Origin: an uncultured Lachnospiraceae bacterium
GTDB taxonomy: Bacteria; Bacillota; Clostridia; Lachnospirales; Lachnospiraceae
Length of the DNA stretch: 64,000 nucleotides
Reading direction: 5' to 3'
Assembly: GCA_950097145.1 (NCBI GenBank)
Contig: CATNCF010000007.1
Coordinates: forward strand, 1-64,000
The position numbers and the translations under genes are program-made. Positions 53,283 through 60,435 of the stretch are shown here, one piece after another; the first letter of the stretch is position 1, and the number at the start of each line of letters is the position of its first letter. The notes under the pieces were generated by a model. The model worked only from the letters and a program-made list of their open reading frames with translations. It searched no databases and was not told the DNA's origin.

Positions 53283-56006
53283 TCACTTTAAAATCTGTCC
53301 CTTCACTGTCTCAGGCATAGAATCTCCAAGAAAATACCTGCCTTTTCTCTGTCCCTGTTCCAGCTCTTCTGTCATTTCTTTTTCCATCTGCCGGATTTCC
53401 TCCTGCAGTTCCCTTGCTGAAACCAAAGCGCATCCCTGCCCCCTGATAATAATCTGCTCAAGTCCGTCAGAAGTGGCAACTCTAACCTGATATTCCCTGG
53501 CATGTTCGTGGGCAAACTTTTCAATATACTGGTCTGCCGTTTCCGCCTCTTTGGTAAACACCACATGAATATTATGATAGTCCAGAATTTCTGTCTGGTG
53601 CTGCTGCACACGGTAAGCATCAAATACTACAATGAGATTGCATCCCTGGATCCCCTGGTAGTTACACATGATATCTAAAAGCCTGTCCCTGGCGCTGTCA
53701 ATATTCTGTTCTGCCAGCTCTTTCAGCTCCTGCCAGGCAAAAATCATATTATAGCCGTCCACCAGAAAATATTTTTCTTTTTTCTCATGCGCCTGAAAGG
53801 TACGGGTTACGGAAGATACCTGCTGTCTTTTTTCTGGCTTTTTTCTGTGATAGCCTTTTCTGGCAGATTCCTTGTCATGCTTATTAGCGTCAAAAGTTCT
53901 GGAAAGAATGGCCTTCACTTCATCCTCCCCCATCCATGTTTCCTCTATTTCATCTTCCATCTGCCGGCTTCTGGCCGTCTGTACATATTCCTGATTTTGA
54001 ATATCCGAAACTTCTGCCCCTTCCAGAATCCTGCGCACCTGCGGAGGTGTCAGGACATGCATATATTTTTTTACTTCGTTCCATTTTACCACAAACCCAG
54101 CGCCATGGGCGCAAAATACGGAGTCTGGAGAATTTTCGATATCGGACTCCGGCTGGTAATCCTTCTTTTCCATCACTTCCTGGGAATTATGGCAGGGTTC
54201 ATAGCCTTTCAGGCTGCAGAACAATTTTCCGCTTCCTTTCGTATATTGAAGAACCTCCTGCTGGTACGTCTGCATCTCAGATGCCGGGGCAGTTCCCGTG
54301 AGCGCCGCCATTCCTCCCTGTGTCTCCGGCAGTTCAAACACGCCGTGCATCCGTTCAATGTCCGTCATGGCACGCCCAATCATCTGCTCAGGAATTTCCA
54401 GGCGGAACGCGTAAACTGGTTCTAAAAGTACGGATTCCGCTTCCATCAATCCCTGGCGCAGAGCACGGTAAACTGCCTGCCTGAAATCCCCGCCTTCTGT
54501 ATGTTTCAGGTGGGCGCGCCCTGCTGTCAGGGTAATCTTCATATCTGTAATTGCCACCCCTGTCAGTACACCTTTATGCTCTTTTTCTTGTAAATGCGTC
54601 AGTACCAAACGCTGCCAATTACGGTCAAGAATATCTTCGCTGCATAGGGTTCCAAACTGCAGGCCGCTTCCTGGCTCTCCCGGTTCCAACAGTAAATGAA
54701 CCTCTGCATAATGCCTCAGAGGTTCATAATGCCCCACACCCTCCACTGGCTTTGCAATAGTTTCCTTGTACAGAATATTCCCTGCTCCGAAGGACACTTC
54801 CGCGCCAAAACGCTCCAGAATCAGGCTTTTTAAAATTTCCAACTGGATCTCTCCCATAACCTGCACGCTTATTTCCTGCAAAACTTCATCCCACAGAACA
54901 TGAAGCTCCGGCTCTTCTTCCTGAAGCCTGCGGAAATTATCCAGCATAATTCCTGTATCGCACCCTTCCGGCAGAAGTACCTGACAAGTCAGCACAGGGA
55001 CCAGGACTGGCATTGGGGAATCTTTTTCGATCCCAAGCCCCTCCCCGGAATTTGTGGACTGCAGTCCCGTCACTGCACAGACCGTCCCCGCTTCTGCCTC
55101 TGGGACGGCCTCAAACTTATCTCCCGAATAAATGCGGATTTGATTAATTTTCTCCTGACCATCCGTGGGGGAAGCTTTCACTTTCAGGCTTCCTCCTGTC
55201 ACCTTTAAATGTGTCAGGCGGTTTCCCTGGCTGTCTCTGGTAATTTTAAAGATCTTCGCGCCAAATTCTTCTGGATAAACGGGCTGAATAGTAAACCTTT
55301 CTATGCCTTCCAGAAATTCCAGAACACCGGTACATTTCAGGGCTGAGCCAAAAAAACAGGGAAACATAAATCTCCCATGGATCAGTTCTTTCATCTGATC
55401 TTCTGTTACAACTCCATGCTGCAGATAATATTCCAGCACATCTTCCCTGCATACTGCTGCATCTTCCTGAAACTGCTCTGTGCCAAACTCTGAAAAATCC
55501 AGACAATTTTCAGACAGTTTTTCTTTCAGTTCTTCCATTAAAACTTTTTTGTCTGTGTCTGGCTGATCCATTTTATTAATAAATAGAAAGACCGGAACTT
55601 CGTATTTCTTCAAAAGCTGCCAGAGAGTACGGGTATGCCCCTGAACTCCATCTGAACCGCTGATAACGAGAACCGCATAATCCAATACCTGCAGGGTCCG
55701 TTCCATTTCCGCTGAAAAATCCACATGTCCCGGAGTATCCAATAAAGTTATGGTGCTATTAGGTAGTTTTAATACCGCCTGTTTTGAAAAAATTGTAATT
55801 CCCCTGGCCCGTTCACGTTCGTCGGTATCTAAGAAAGCATCCCCGCTGTCCACTCTGCCAAATTTGCGGATATTTCCGCTTGTATACAGTAATGCTTCGG
55901 AAAGGGTGGTTTTTCCCGCGTCTACATGGGCCAGCAAGGCAATACTAACATGCTTTCTGGGGGTATCGTCTAAATTGTCTGCTTTATTTACAGATGTATG
56001 TTCCAT
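53283..56006 (-). CDS. TetM/EF-G-like translational GTPase fused to a YacP/Rae1-type NYN nuclease domain
   Basis: 907 residues. The first 640 or so follow ribosomal protection proteins: G1 ALLAHVDAGKTTLSEALLY, G2 RGITI, G3 DTPGHVDF, G4 NKMD, then domains II-IV with LLEPVYAFRLEIPEQMIGRA and LKGYEPCH. After a charged linker (about 660-745, with TPPQVRRILEGAEVSD and RKGYHRKKPEKRQQVSS) comes a complete YacP/NYN domain (about 745-890): YFLVDGYNMIFAWQELKELA, SARDRLLDIMCNYQG, VVFDAYRV, FTKEAETADQYIEKF, VATSDGLEQIII. The acidic metal-binding residues are present. Rae1 of Bacillus cuts mRNA in the ribosomal A site, so a ribosome-directed GTPase joined to it suggests a targeted ribosome-associated RNase. 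Tetracycline resistance is possible but unproven. The start follows GAGAGGAG. An AAA ATPase gene lies 31 bases upstream. Confidence 0.88.
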   Translation of the reverse strand: MEHTSVNKADNLDDTPRKHVSIALLAHVDAGKTTLSEALLYTSGNIRKFGRVDSGDAFLDTDERERARGITIFSKQAVLKLPNSTITLLDTPGHVDFSAEMERTLQVLDYAVLVISGSDGVQGHTRTLWQLLKKYEVPVFLFINKMDQPDTDKKVLMEELKEKLSENCLDFSEFGTEQFQEDAAVCREDVLEYYLQHGVVTEDQMKELIHGRFMFPCFFGSALKCTGVLEFLEGIERFTIQPVYPEEFGAKIFKITRDSQGNRLTHLKVTGGSLKVKASPTDGQEKINQIRIYSGDKFEAVPEAEAGTVCAVTGLQSTNSGEGLGIEKDSPMPVLVPVLTCQVLLPEGCDTGIMLDNFRRLQEEEPELHVLWDEVLQEISVQVMGEIQLEILKSLILERFGAEVSFGAGNILYKETIAKPVEGVGHYEPLRHYAEVHLLLEPGEPGSGLQFGTLCSEDILDRNWQRLVLTHLQEKEHKGVLTGVAITDMKITLTAGRAHLKHTEGGDFRQAVYRALRQGLMEAESVLLEPVYAFRLEIPEQMIGRAMTDIERMHGVFELPETQGGMAALTGTAPASEMQTYQQEVLQYTKGSGKLFCSLKGYEPCHNSQEVMEKKDYQPESDIENSPDSVFCAHGAGFVVKWNEVKKYMHVLTPPQVRRILEGAEVSDIQNQEYVQTARSRQMEDEIEETWMGEDEVKAILSRTFDANKHDKESARKGYHRKKPEKRQQVSSVTRTFQAHEKKEKYFLVDGYNMIFAWQELKELAEQNIDSARDRLLDIMCNYQGIQGCNLIVVFDAYRVQQHQTEILDYHNIHVVFTKEAETADQYIEKFAHEHAREYQVRVATSDGLEQIIIRGQGCALVSARELQEEIRQMEKEMTEELEQGQRKGRYFLGDSMPETVKGQILK

Positions 56007-56037
56007 CGGAACTGCTCCTCTCCGTGTTTTTTACGTT

Positions 56038-56904
56038 CTAATGGGGATTCCCGCTTTCAATATGGTTCTCCAAATCATAAATCACAGCATTTTGTATGCT
56101 GTTTAGTATAAAAGGCGAATGAGACGTAATGATAAACTGTATATTCGGAAAAACAGCCGTAAGCAATGGAAGAATATTTTTTTGTAATTCTAAGTGCAGA
56201 TGCGTTTCAATCTCATCAATCAGCACAATCCCCGGAAGACTGAAATCAAAGGAACGCTGCGTCTGATACTCCATCCTCATAATAATATCTAACACAACGT
56301 CCAATACTGCTCCATATCCGCTGGACAGGGTATGGAAGTCAAAAGGTTCTTTCCCCTGCTGCAGTATATGAAATTCAAATTCGTCATCATCAAACTCCAA
56401 TTTTACTGTTTCATCTGCAAATATTCTTTTCAAAAGCTGCTCCAGTTTCTCAAACCATACTTTTATTTTTTCTGCCTTTTCAATCTTTTGGCTGTTTCGT
56501 GCCAGGGCTTCTGTCACTTTTAAATCTAATAAATATTTTACAAATTCTTTCCGCGGAAATTCAAAAACATTATAATAATTCTTTAATTGTACTTTTTCCA
56601 CATGCTTTGGCTGTTGAGCTTTAAATGTCCTGTCCGCTTTATAACAGGCTGCCAGAAAAGAATGTTTTTGTTCTATATCTCGGCAATTAAATGTTACGTT
56701 TAAACCACTTCCTTCCCCACCTTGACCCATTACTACAATGCCCTGTAAATAATCTGCCAATTCCTCTATGACACTGGTCTTCCCGCTCCCATTTTTTCCA
56801 GTAAAGATCAAATGTTTCATTTCATTTTCTGACAGGGGGATTGAAATATTCTGTAAATGCCTTACTTTCTTGATTTCCACATTTGTTATATATACCTGTT
56901 CCAT
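56038..56904 (-). CDS. AAA/SMC-like ATPase
   Basis: 288 residues. Walker A IFTGKNGSGKTSVIEELADY, an ABC-type signature LSSGYGAVLD, Walker B GIVLIDEIETHLHLELQ and switch His FIITSHSPFILNSIQ. The middle is helical and short (no long coiled coil), as in AAA_21/OLD-like ATPases without a visible Toprim domain. Its function is unknown. Such ATPases often belong to defence or stress modules. It has its own promoter and precedes the TetM-NYN gene by 31 bases. The start follows GAAGGAGGATAG. Confidence 0.85.
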   Translation of the reverse strand: MEQVYITNVEIKKVRHLQNISIPLSENEMKHLIFTGKNGSGKTSVIEELADYLQGIVVMGQGGEGSGLNVTFNCRDIEQKHSFLAACYKADRTFKAQQPKHVEKVQLKNYYNVFEFPRKEFVKYLLDLKVTEALARNSQKIEKAEKIKVWFEKLEQLLKRIFADETVKLEFDDDEFEFHILQQGKEPFDFHTLSSGYGAVLDVVLDIIMRMEYQTQRSFDFSLPGIVLIDEIETHLHLELQKNILPLLTAVFPNIQFIITSHSPFILNSIQNAVIYDLENHIESGNPH

Positions 56905-56982
56905 CTATCCTCCTTCATAACATCATTGCATATTTTTCAAATTAAATTTGCCTGCAGGAAAAAAATTGCTTGCACTGCTTAA

Positions 56983-57011
56983 AGTATACCAGAAAAAAAC
57001 TGCCCACTCAA
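56983..57011 (-). promoter_or_regulatory. Promoter of the AAA ATPase / TetM-NYN unit
   Basis: Minus strand TTGAGT (57011-57006), 17-base spacer, TATACT (56988-56983), about 80 bases before the ATPase start. The rest of 56905-57140 shows no gene. Confidence 0.6.
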
Positions 57012-57144
57012 TCCGAAACCATCAAAAATTATTCTATGCTTGCGCTGCTAGACGAAGCAGGGAAATGGTACATCTACATATAAGATATCAAGTTCAGGCT
57101 CTTTTTTATTGAGTATCAGCTTTTCATATGGTATCATTAACTCG

Positions 57145-57150
57145 TATAAT
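57145..57150 (+). promoter_or_regulatory. -10 box of the toxin mRNA
   Basis: Consensus TATAAT. The -35 (TTTCAT, 57122-57127, 17-base spacer) is weak. Transcription would begin near 57157, so the mRNA would start just before GTAGGATGC. Confidence 0.5.
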
Positions 57151-57217
57151 TGAAAATAAAGTAGGATGCGATTTTTCGATGGATGCCCTCTAGTCTTACG
57201 AAAGAAGGTGATGCCCT

Positions 57218-57298
57218 ATGAGTATAATGGAAGTTCTTACATTATTACTTGTTTTATTTGCGGCACTGTCTTACATAGACAATCATAGAAAGAAATAA
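57218..57298 (+). CDS. Hol_Tox-like type I toxin, 26 residues
   Basis: MSIMEVLTLLLVLFAALSYI followed by DNHRKK: a single hydrophobic helix and a short basic tail. The plan, length and N-terminal pattern match the putative holin-like toxin family of Firmicutes. Product would insert in the membrane. A strong GAAGGTGAT site precedes the start. The mRNA ends in a hairpin (57297-57330) shared with an antisense RNA that runs into its 3' end. The 5' end GTAGGATGC could also pair with GCATCCTCTAC at the 3' end, as in other type I toxin mRNAs. Confidence 0.72.
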   Translation: MSIMEVLTLLLVLFAALSYIDNHRKK

Positions 57299-57330
57299 GC
57301 ATCCTCTACCGTCCAAAGTGTAGGATGCTT
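57297..57330. terminator. Bidirectional terminator of toxin mRNA and antisense RNA
   Basis: AAGCATCCT / AGGATGCTT, a 9-bp stem with a 16-base loop. The plus side is followed by ATTCTAAG, and the minus side by ATTTCTTTCT. Confidence 0.65.
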
Positions 57331-57385
57331 ATTCTAAGTCAATTTTACTACTGAGGGTATCGGAGATTCAATTCCGATCGCTTCT
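57297..57385 (-). ncRNA. Antisense RNA (antitoxin) opposite the toxin 3' end
   Basis: A near-consensus minus-strand promoter at 57392-57420 would start an RNA at about 57385 that runs to the shared terminator at 57297. It contains a small hairpin (CGGA-ATTGAATC-TCCG) and is fully complementary to the 3' part of the toxin mRNA. Convergent toxin and antitoxin RNAs with a shared terminator are typical of type I systems such as par/fst. The ends are inferred. Confidence 0.6.
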
Positions 57386-57391
57386 AACTAG

Positions 57392-57420
57392 ATTATACAC
57401 TAGAGCTGCTTGATTTTCAA
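57392..57420 (-). promoter_or_regulatory. Promoter of the antisense RNA
   Basis: Minus strand TTGAAA (57420-57415), exactly 17 bases, TATAAT (57397-57392). It is the best sigma-A match noted in the window. Confidence 0.75.
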
Positions 57421-57460
57421 GCGGCTCTTTTAATTTATCCCGTAATCAAATGGCAAAACC

Positions 57461-57489
57461 TGGACTTTTCTTGTCTGCTATAGTATAAT
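57461..57489 (+). promoter_or_regulatory. Promoter of licD
   Basis: TGGACT (57461-57466), 17-base spacer, TATAAT (57484-57489), 56 bases before the licD start. Confidence 0.6.
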
Positions 57490-57545
57490 GAGGAAAAATT
57501 TGATAAAAAATTATAATAAAAAATAACTACAAGGAGATATATGCC

Positions 57546-58538
57546 ATGCAGTTCCCCAAAAATTTTTTTGACGAAGAAATTCGCGATGGTTTTACCGTAA
57601 TCCCCATGATGAAACGCGCCTGGGCGGCTGAACTTGAGATCTTAGAAGCCGTTCTGAATGTCTGTGACCGCCATCGCCTGAAATGCTTTGCAGCAGGGGG
57701 CACTTTACTGGGCGCCGTGCGCCATCAGGGTTTTATTCCATGGGATGACGATATTGATATGACTCTGCTCCGGCCGGAATTTGATGAACTGATCCGTTAT
57801 CTTCCTGATGAACTGCCGGAAGGCATTGTAGTGGCAGGCATGTACGCCGATTCTCCCCGTCTGCAGCAGGCATGCAATTCACCTCTGCTTCGTGTAATTG
57901 CAGACGAAGAACACTGGAACCTTGCTTCCTATATGACGCGCTTTCACGGCTTTCCTTATTTCCGCATCGGCATTGACATTTTCGCTTTGGATTACCTGTC
58001 AAAGGATCCGGATTTCTCTGATTTGCAATTTCAGATTTGCTATATGATTATGTTTACTGTGCAAAATTGGGAACTGTATATCAAAGAAGGTTTATTAGAA
58101 ACTCAGTTAAAAGAAATTGAAAACGCCTGCCAGTTCAAGCTGAATCGTGACAATGATTTAATTCACCAGTTATGGCTGCTGTACGACAGCGTCAGTTCCC
58201 AGATAAAACCGCAGGATAGCTGCGGTGAACTGGTAAATCTCTCCTATTCACCGGAAGCCGCCAGGCCAATCCACGGCCGTCCTGCAGATTTATACGATTC
58301 TGTGACCCTGCTTCCCTTTGAACATACGCAGATGCCAGTGCCAAAAGATTATATCCGGGCTGTCACAACCCTGTTTGGTAAAGACTATATGACCCCTATA
58401 AAATTTACATCTGAACATGAATATCCATTTTACAAAAATCAGGAAGCCGCCCTTTTGCAGATGTTTGAGGCTGACGGCATGACTACCAGCATTGAAGACT
58501 TTTGCCACAACTGGCAGATTGCAATGGGCGAAGTGTAA
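57546..58538 (+). CDS. licD: LicD-family phosphotransferase
   Basis: 330 residues of the LicD nucleotidyltransferase fold: LKCFAAGGTLLGAVRHQGFI, PWDDDIDMTLLRPEFDELIR with the metal-binding DDDID, and FPYFRIGIDIFALDYLSK. It adds phosphocholine or a similar group to surface glycans or teichoic acids in the cytoplasm before export. The start follows AAGGAGATATATGCC. It is on the opposite strand to its neighbours, between the toxin locus and hemC, and its 3' end overlaps that of hemC by 56 bases. Confidence 0.88.
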   Translation: MQFPKNFFDEEIRDGFTVIPMMKRAWAAELEILEAVLNVCDRHRLKCFAAGGTLLGAVRHQGFIPWDDDIDMTLLRPEFDELIRYLPDELPEGIVVAGMYADSPRLQQACNSPLLRVIADEEHWNLASYMTRFHGFPYFRIGIDIFALDYLSKDPDFSDLQFQICYMIMFTVQNWELYIKEGLLETQLKEIENACQFKLNRDNDLIHQLWLLYDSVSSQIKPQDSCGELVNLSYSPEAARPIHGRPADLYDSVTLLPFEHTQMPVPKDYIRAVTTLFGKDYMTPIKFTSEHEYPFYKNQEAALLQMFEADGMTTSIEDFCHNWQIAMGEV

Positions 58539-59397
58539 GCGCAAGATCTCTGCCCAGTTTTTCTGCCTCATCTTTGCGGCCGATAATGGAACCAATCTGG
58601 TATTCCAGACTGGTTTCTGCGGCATACAGTCCCGTCAGTTTCAACGTCCCACTGTTTTCTATTACCGCATAAGCTGCCAGCGGGGAACTGCAGCCTCCGT
58701 CCAAAGTCCGGATAAAACTGCGCTCTGCCAGCGCGCACCAGGTACTGTCTGCATGAAAAAATCCTTCCAGATATCCATATGCTTCACCGCTTCTTCCCTG
58801 GACTGCAAGAATTCCCTGGCCTGCCGCAGGCAGCAGTTCTTCTGTGGAAAAATAACGGCTGATACGTTCTTCAAGCCCAAGACGCTTCAGTCCTGCCGCT
58901 GCAAGCACCAGCCCGCTGTACTCCCCCCTGTCCAGTTTTTCCAAACGGGTCAGCACATTGCCCCGGATACTCTTAATTTCCATCCCAGGAAAAAGCTTCT
59001 TCAATTGAATGGTTCTCCTTGCACTGGAACATCCCAGGGGAAGCGCTGGTTGTACTGTAGTAGTACCTTTTGGCAACACCAACACATCCCTTGCATCCTC
59101 TCTTCTGGAATATCCTAACAAAGGCAGGTCTTGCGGTACTTCAGCGGGAACATCCTTCAGGCTGTGAATGGACACATCACTGCTCCCTTCCCTCAGCGCC
59201 CGGTCAAGTTCCTTTACAAACAGCCCTTTCCCGCCGATCTCATCCAGCTTCCGGTCTAATATTCTGTCGCCAGTAGTTTTCATGGCCACAAGCTCCGGCT
59301 GAAAACCCTGGCAGGATTCACGGATATAATCTGCTAAAAGCTCTGCCTGTAGCACTGCCAGACGGCTCTCTCTGGTTCCAATCTTTACTGTCCGCAT
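58483..59397 (-). CDS. hemC: Hydroxymethylbilane synthase
   Basis: 304 residues: KIGTRESRLAVLQAELLADY, TTGDRILDRKLDEIGGKGLF, HSLKDVPAEVP and the dipyrromethane-cofactor Cys in RTLDGGCSSPLAAYA. It links four porphobilinogens. The last residues after GRDLALTL (RPLQSASCGKSLQCW) look like read-through and lie opposite the end of licD, as if the original 3' end had been replaced. ATG 59397 after GGGAGAG is preferred over the TTG at 59415. It lies two bases after the sirC-like gene. Confidence 0.93.
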   Translation of the reverse strand: MRTVKIGTRESRLAVLQAELLADYIRESCQGFQPELVAMKTTGDRILDRKLDEIGGKGLFVKELDRALREGSSDVSIHSLKDVPAEVPQDLPLLGYSRREDARDVLVLPKGTTTVQPALPLGCSSARRTIQLKKLFPGMEIKSIRGNVLTRLEKLDRGEYSGLVLAAAGLKRLGLEERISRYFSTEELLPAAGQGILAVQGRSGEAYGYLEGFFHADSTWCALAERSFIRTLDGGCSSPLAAYAVIENSGTLKLTGLYAAETSLEYQIGSIIGRKDEAEKLGRDLALTLRPLQSASCGKSLQCW

Positions 59398-59399
59398 GA

Positions 59400-59867
59400 T
59401 TACTCTCCCTCCCAATTCGAAACCTGGTCTCTGATTTTCTCCGTCAATTCTGCCACTTTTCGATGATTCCTGCCTCCCGCATTCACTCCCACAGTAACTT
59501 CTCCTGCCTGGACAATTCCTGGAAAATAAAAATCACATTTTTCCTTATCAGACGCCGTATTTACCGGAATTTCCTTGTGCCGGCATTCACGGAAAATCGT
59601 ATCATTCACCTGCTCATCATCCGTGGCCGCCAGAACAAAATCTTCTTCTGATAACTCACTGGGACGGTATTTGCGGAAATATAAGCTCAGTTTTTCCTGC
59701 CGCTCAGCTAATTCTTTTAGCTCTTCTGTAATTTCCGGAGCCACCACATGGACTGCCGCCCCAAACTCCAGCAGTGACTTCACACGCCGTGTGGCAATTG
59801 TTCCCCCGCCAAATACACGAATATTTTTATCGGTGATATTCACAAACAATGGAAAATATTTTATCAT
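59400..59867 (-). CDS. Precorrin-2 dehydrogenase / sirohydrochlorin ferrochelatase N-domain protein
   Basis: 155 residues with the NAD-binding VFGGGTIATRRVKSLLEFGA, FVLAATDDEQVNDTIFREC and FYFPGIVQAGEVTVGVNAGG blocks of the CysG N-terminal/SirC family. It oxidises precorrin-2 to sirohydrochlorin, the branch to siroheme and anaerobic cobalamin. It is shorter than Met8p-type bifunctional enzymes, so a separate chelatase may be needed. It overlaps the NUDIX gene by four bases. Confidence 0.88.
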   Translation of the reverse strand: MIKYFPLFVNITDKNIRVFGGGTIATRRVKSLLEFGAAVHVVAPEITEELKELAERQEKLSLYFRKYRPSELSEEDFVLAATDDEQVNDTIFRECRHKEIPVNTASDKEKCDFYFPGIVQAGEVTVGVNAGGRNHRKVAELTEKIRDQVSNWEGE

Positions 59868-60373
59868 TCTGCCACCTCAAATGCCTGCCGGATACTGTCA
59901 TAATGCAGAAAGATTCCCTGGGCTGCCAGTTCTTCAATCTTGGATTTCTCCGCCAGCATATACCCTGCCGTCTCTTCTTCCTGCAGCCGAAGGTCGCTCT
60001 CTTCAAAATCAAGTACAAACCGATAGACATCTACAAAATAATTATCTCCCTCCCCTGGATTTTCCCGGTGATATGTAAAGAGATAGCCATCTTTACAGCC
60101 AGACACATCCAGACCCGTTTCCTCTCGTACTTCCCGGACTACTGCGTCCCTGGAATCCTCTCCAGCAACTACTGCCCCGCCGGAAACCTCCCACCAGCCG
60201 GGGGCCCATGCTTTTGTCATAACCCGTTTTGTAATCAGGAACGTTCCGTCTGGACGCATAATTACTCCCAGCACCGTAAGATGGTACTCTCCATCCTTTA
60301 AACACCAGTCATTCCGTTTCATAGTGCGCCCAGTCCGCTGCTTCCTGCTGTCATAAATGTCCCACATTTCCAT
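59864..60373 (-). CDS. NUDIX hydrolase
   Basis: 169 residues. The N-terminal WDIYDSRKQRTGRTMKRND is typical of IPP-isomerase-like NUDIX proteins. The NUDIX box reads GGAVVAGEDSRDAVVREVRE followed by ETGL (G-x5-E-x7-REVREETGL). It hydrolyses a nucleoside diphosphate linked to some moiety. The substrate is unknown. It sits inside the hemA-sirC-hemC operon with a four-base overlap to the sirC-like gene, so it is cotranscribed with tetrapyrrole genes. Such a link has no obvious chemical reason. Confidence 0.88.
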   Translation of the reverse strand: MEMWDIYDSRKQRTGRTMKRNDWCLKDGEYHLTVLGVIMRPDGTFLITKRVMTKAWAPGWWEVSGGAVVAGEDSRDAVVREVREETGLDVSGCKDGYLFTYHRENPGEGDNYFVDVYRFVLDFEESDLRLQEEETAGYMLAEKSKIEELAAQGIFLHYDSIRQAFEVAE

Positions 60374-60435
60374 AACTTCTATTTCCTTTCTTTTTCCTGA
60401 ACTCTTTGTATTCTGAACCGCTCTTCAAAGAATTG

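Noticed and set aside
53283..56006. Calling the TetM-like gene a tetracycline resistance determinant
   Set aside because: It is about 270 residues longer than TetM, carries a nuclease domain and sits among chromosomal genes. Resistance cannot be assumed from the G domain alone.
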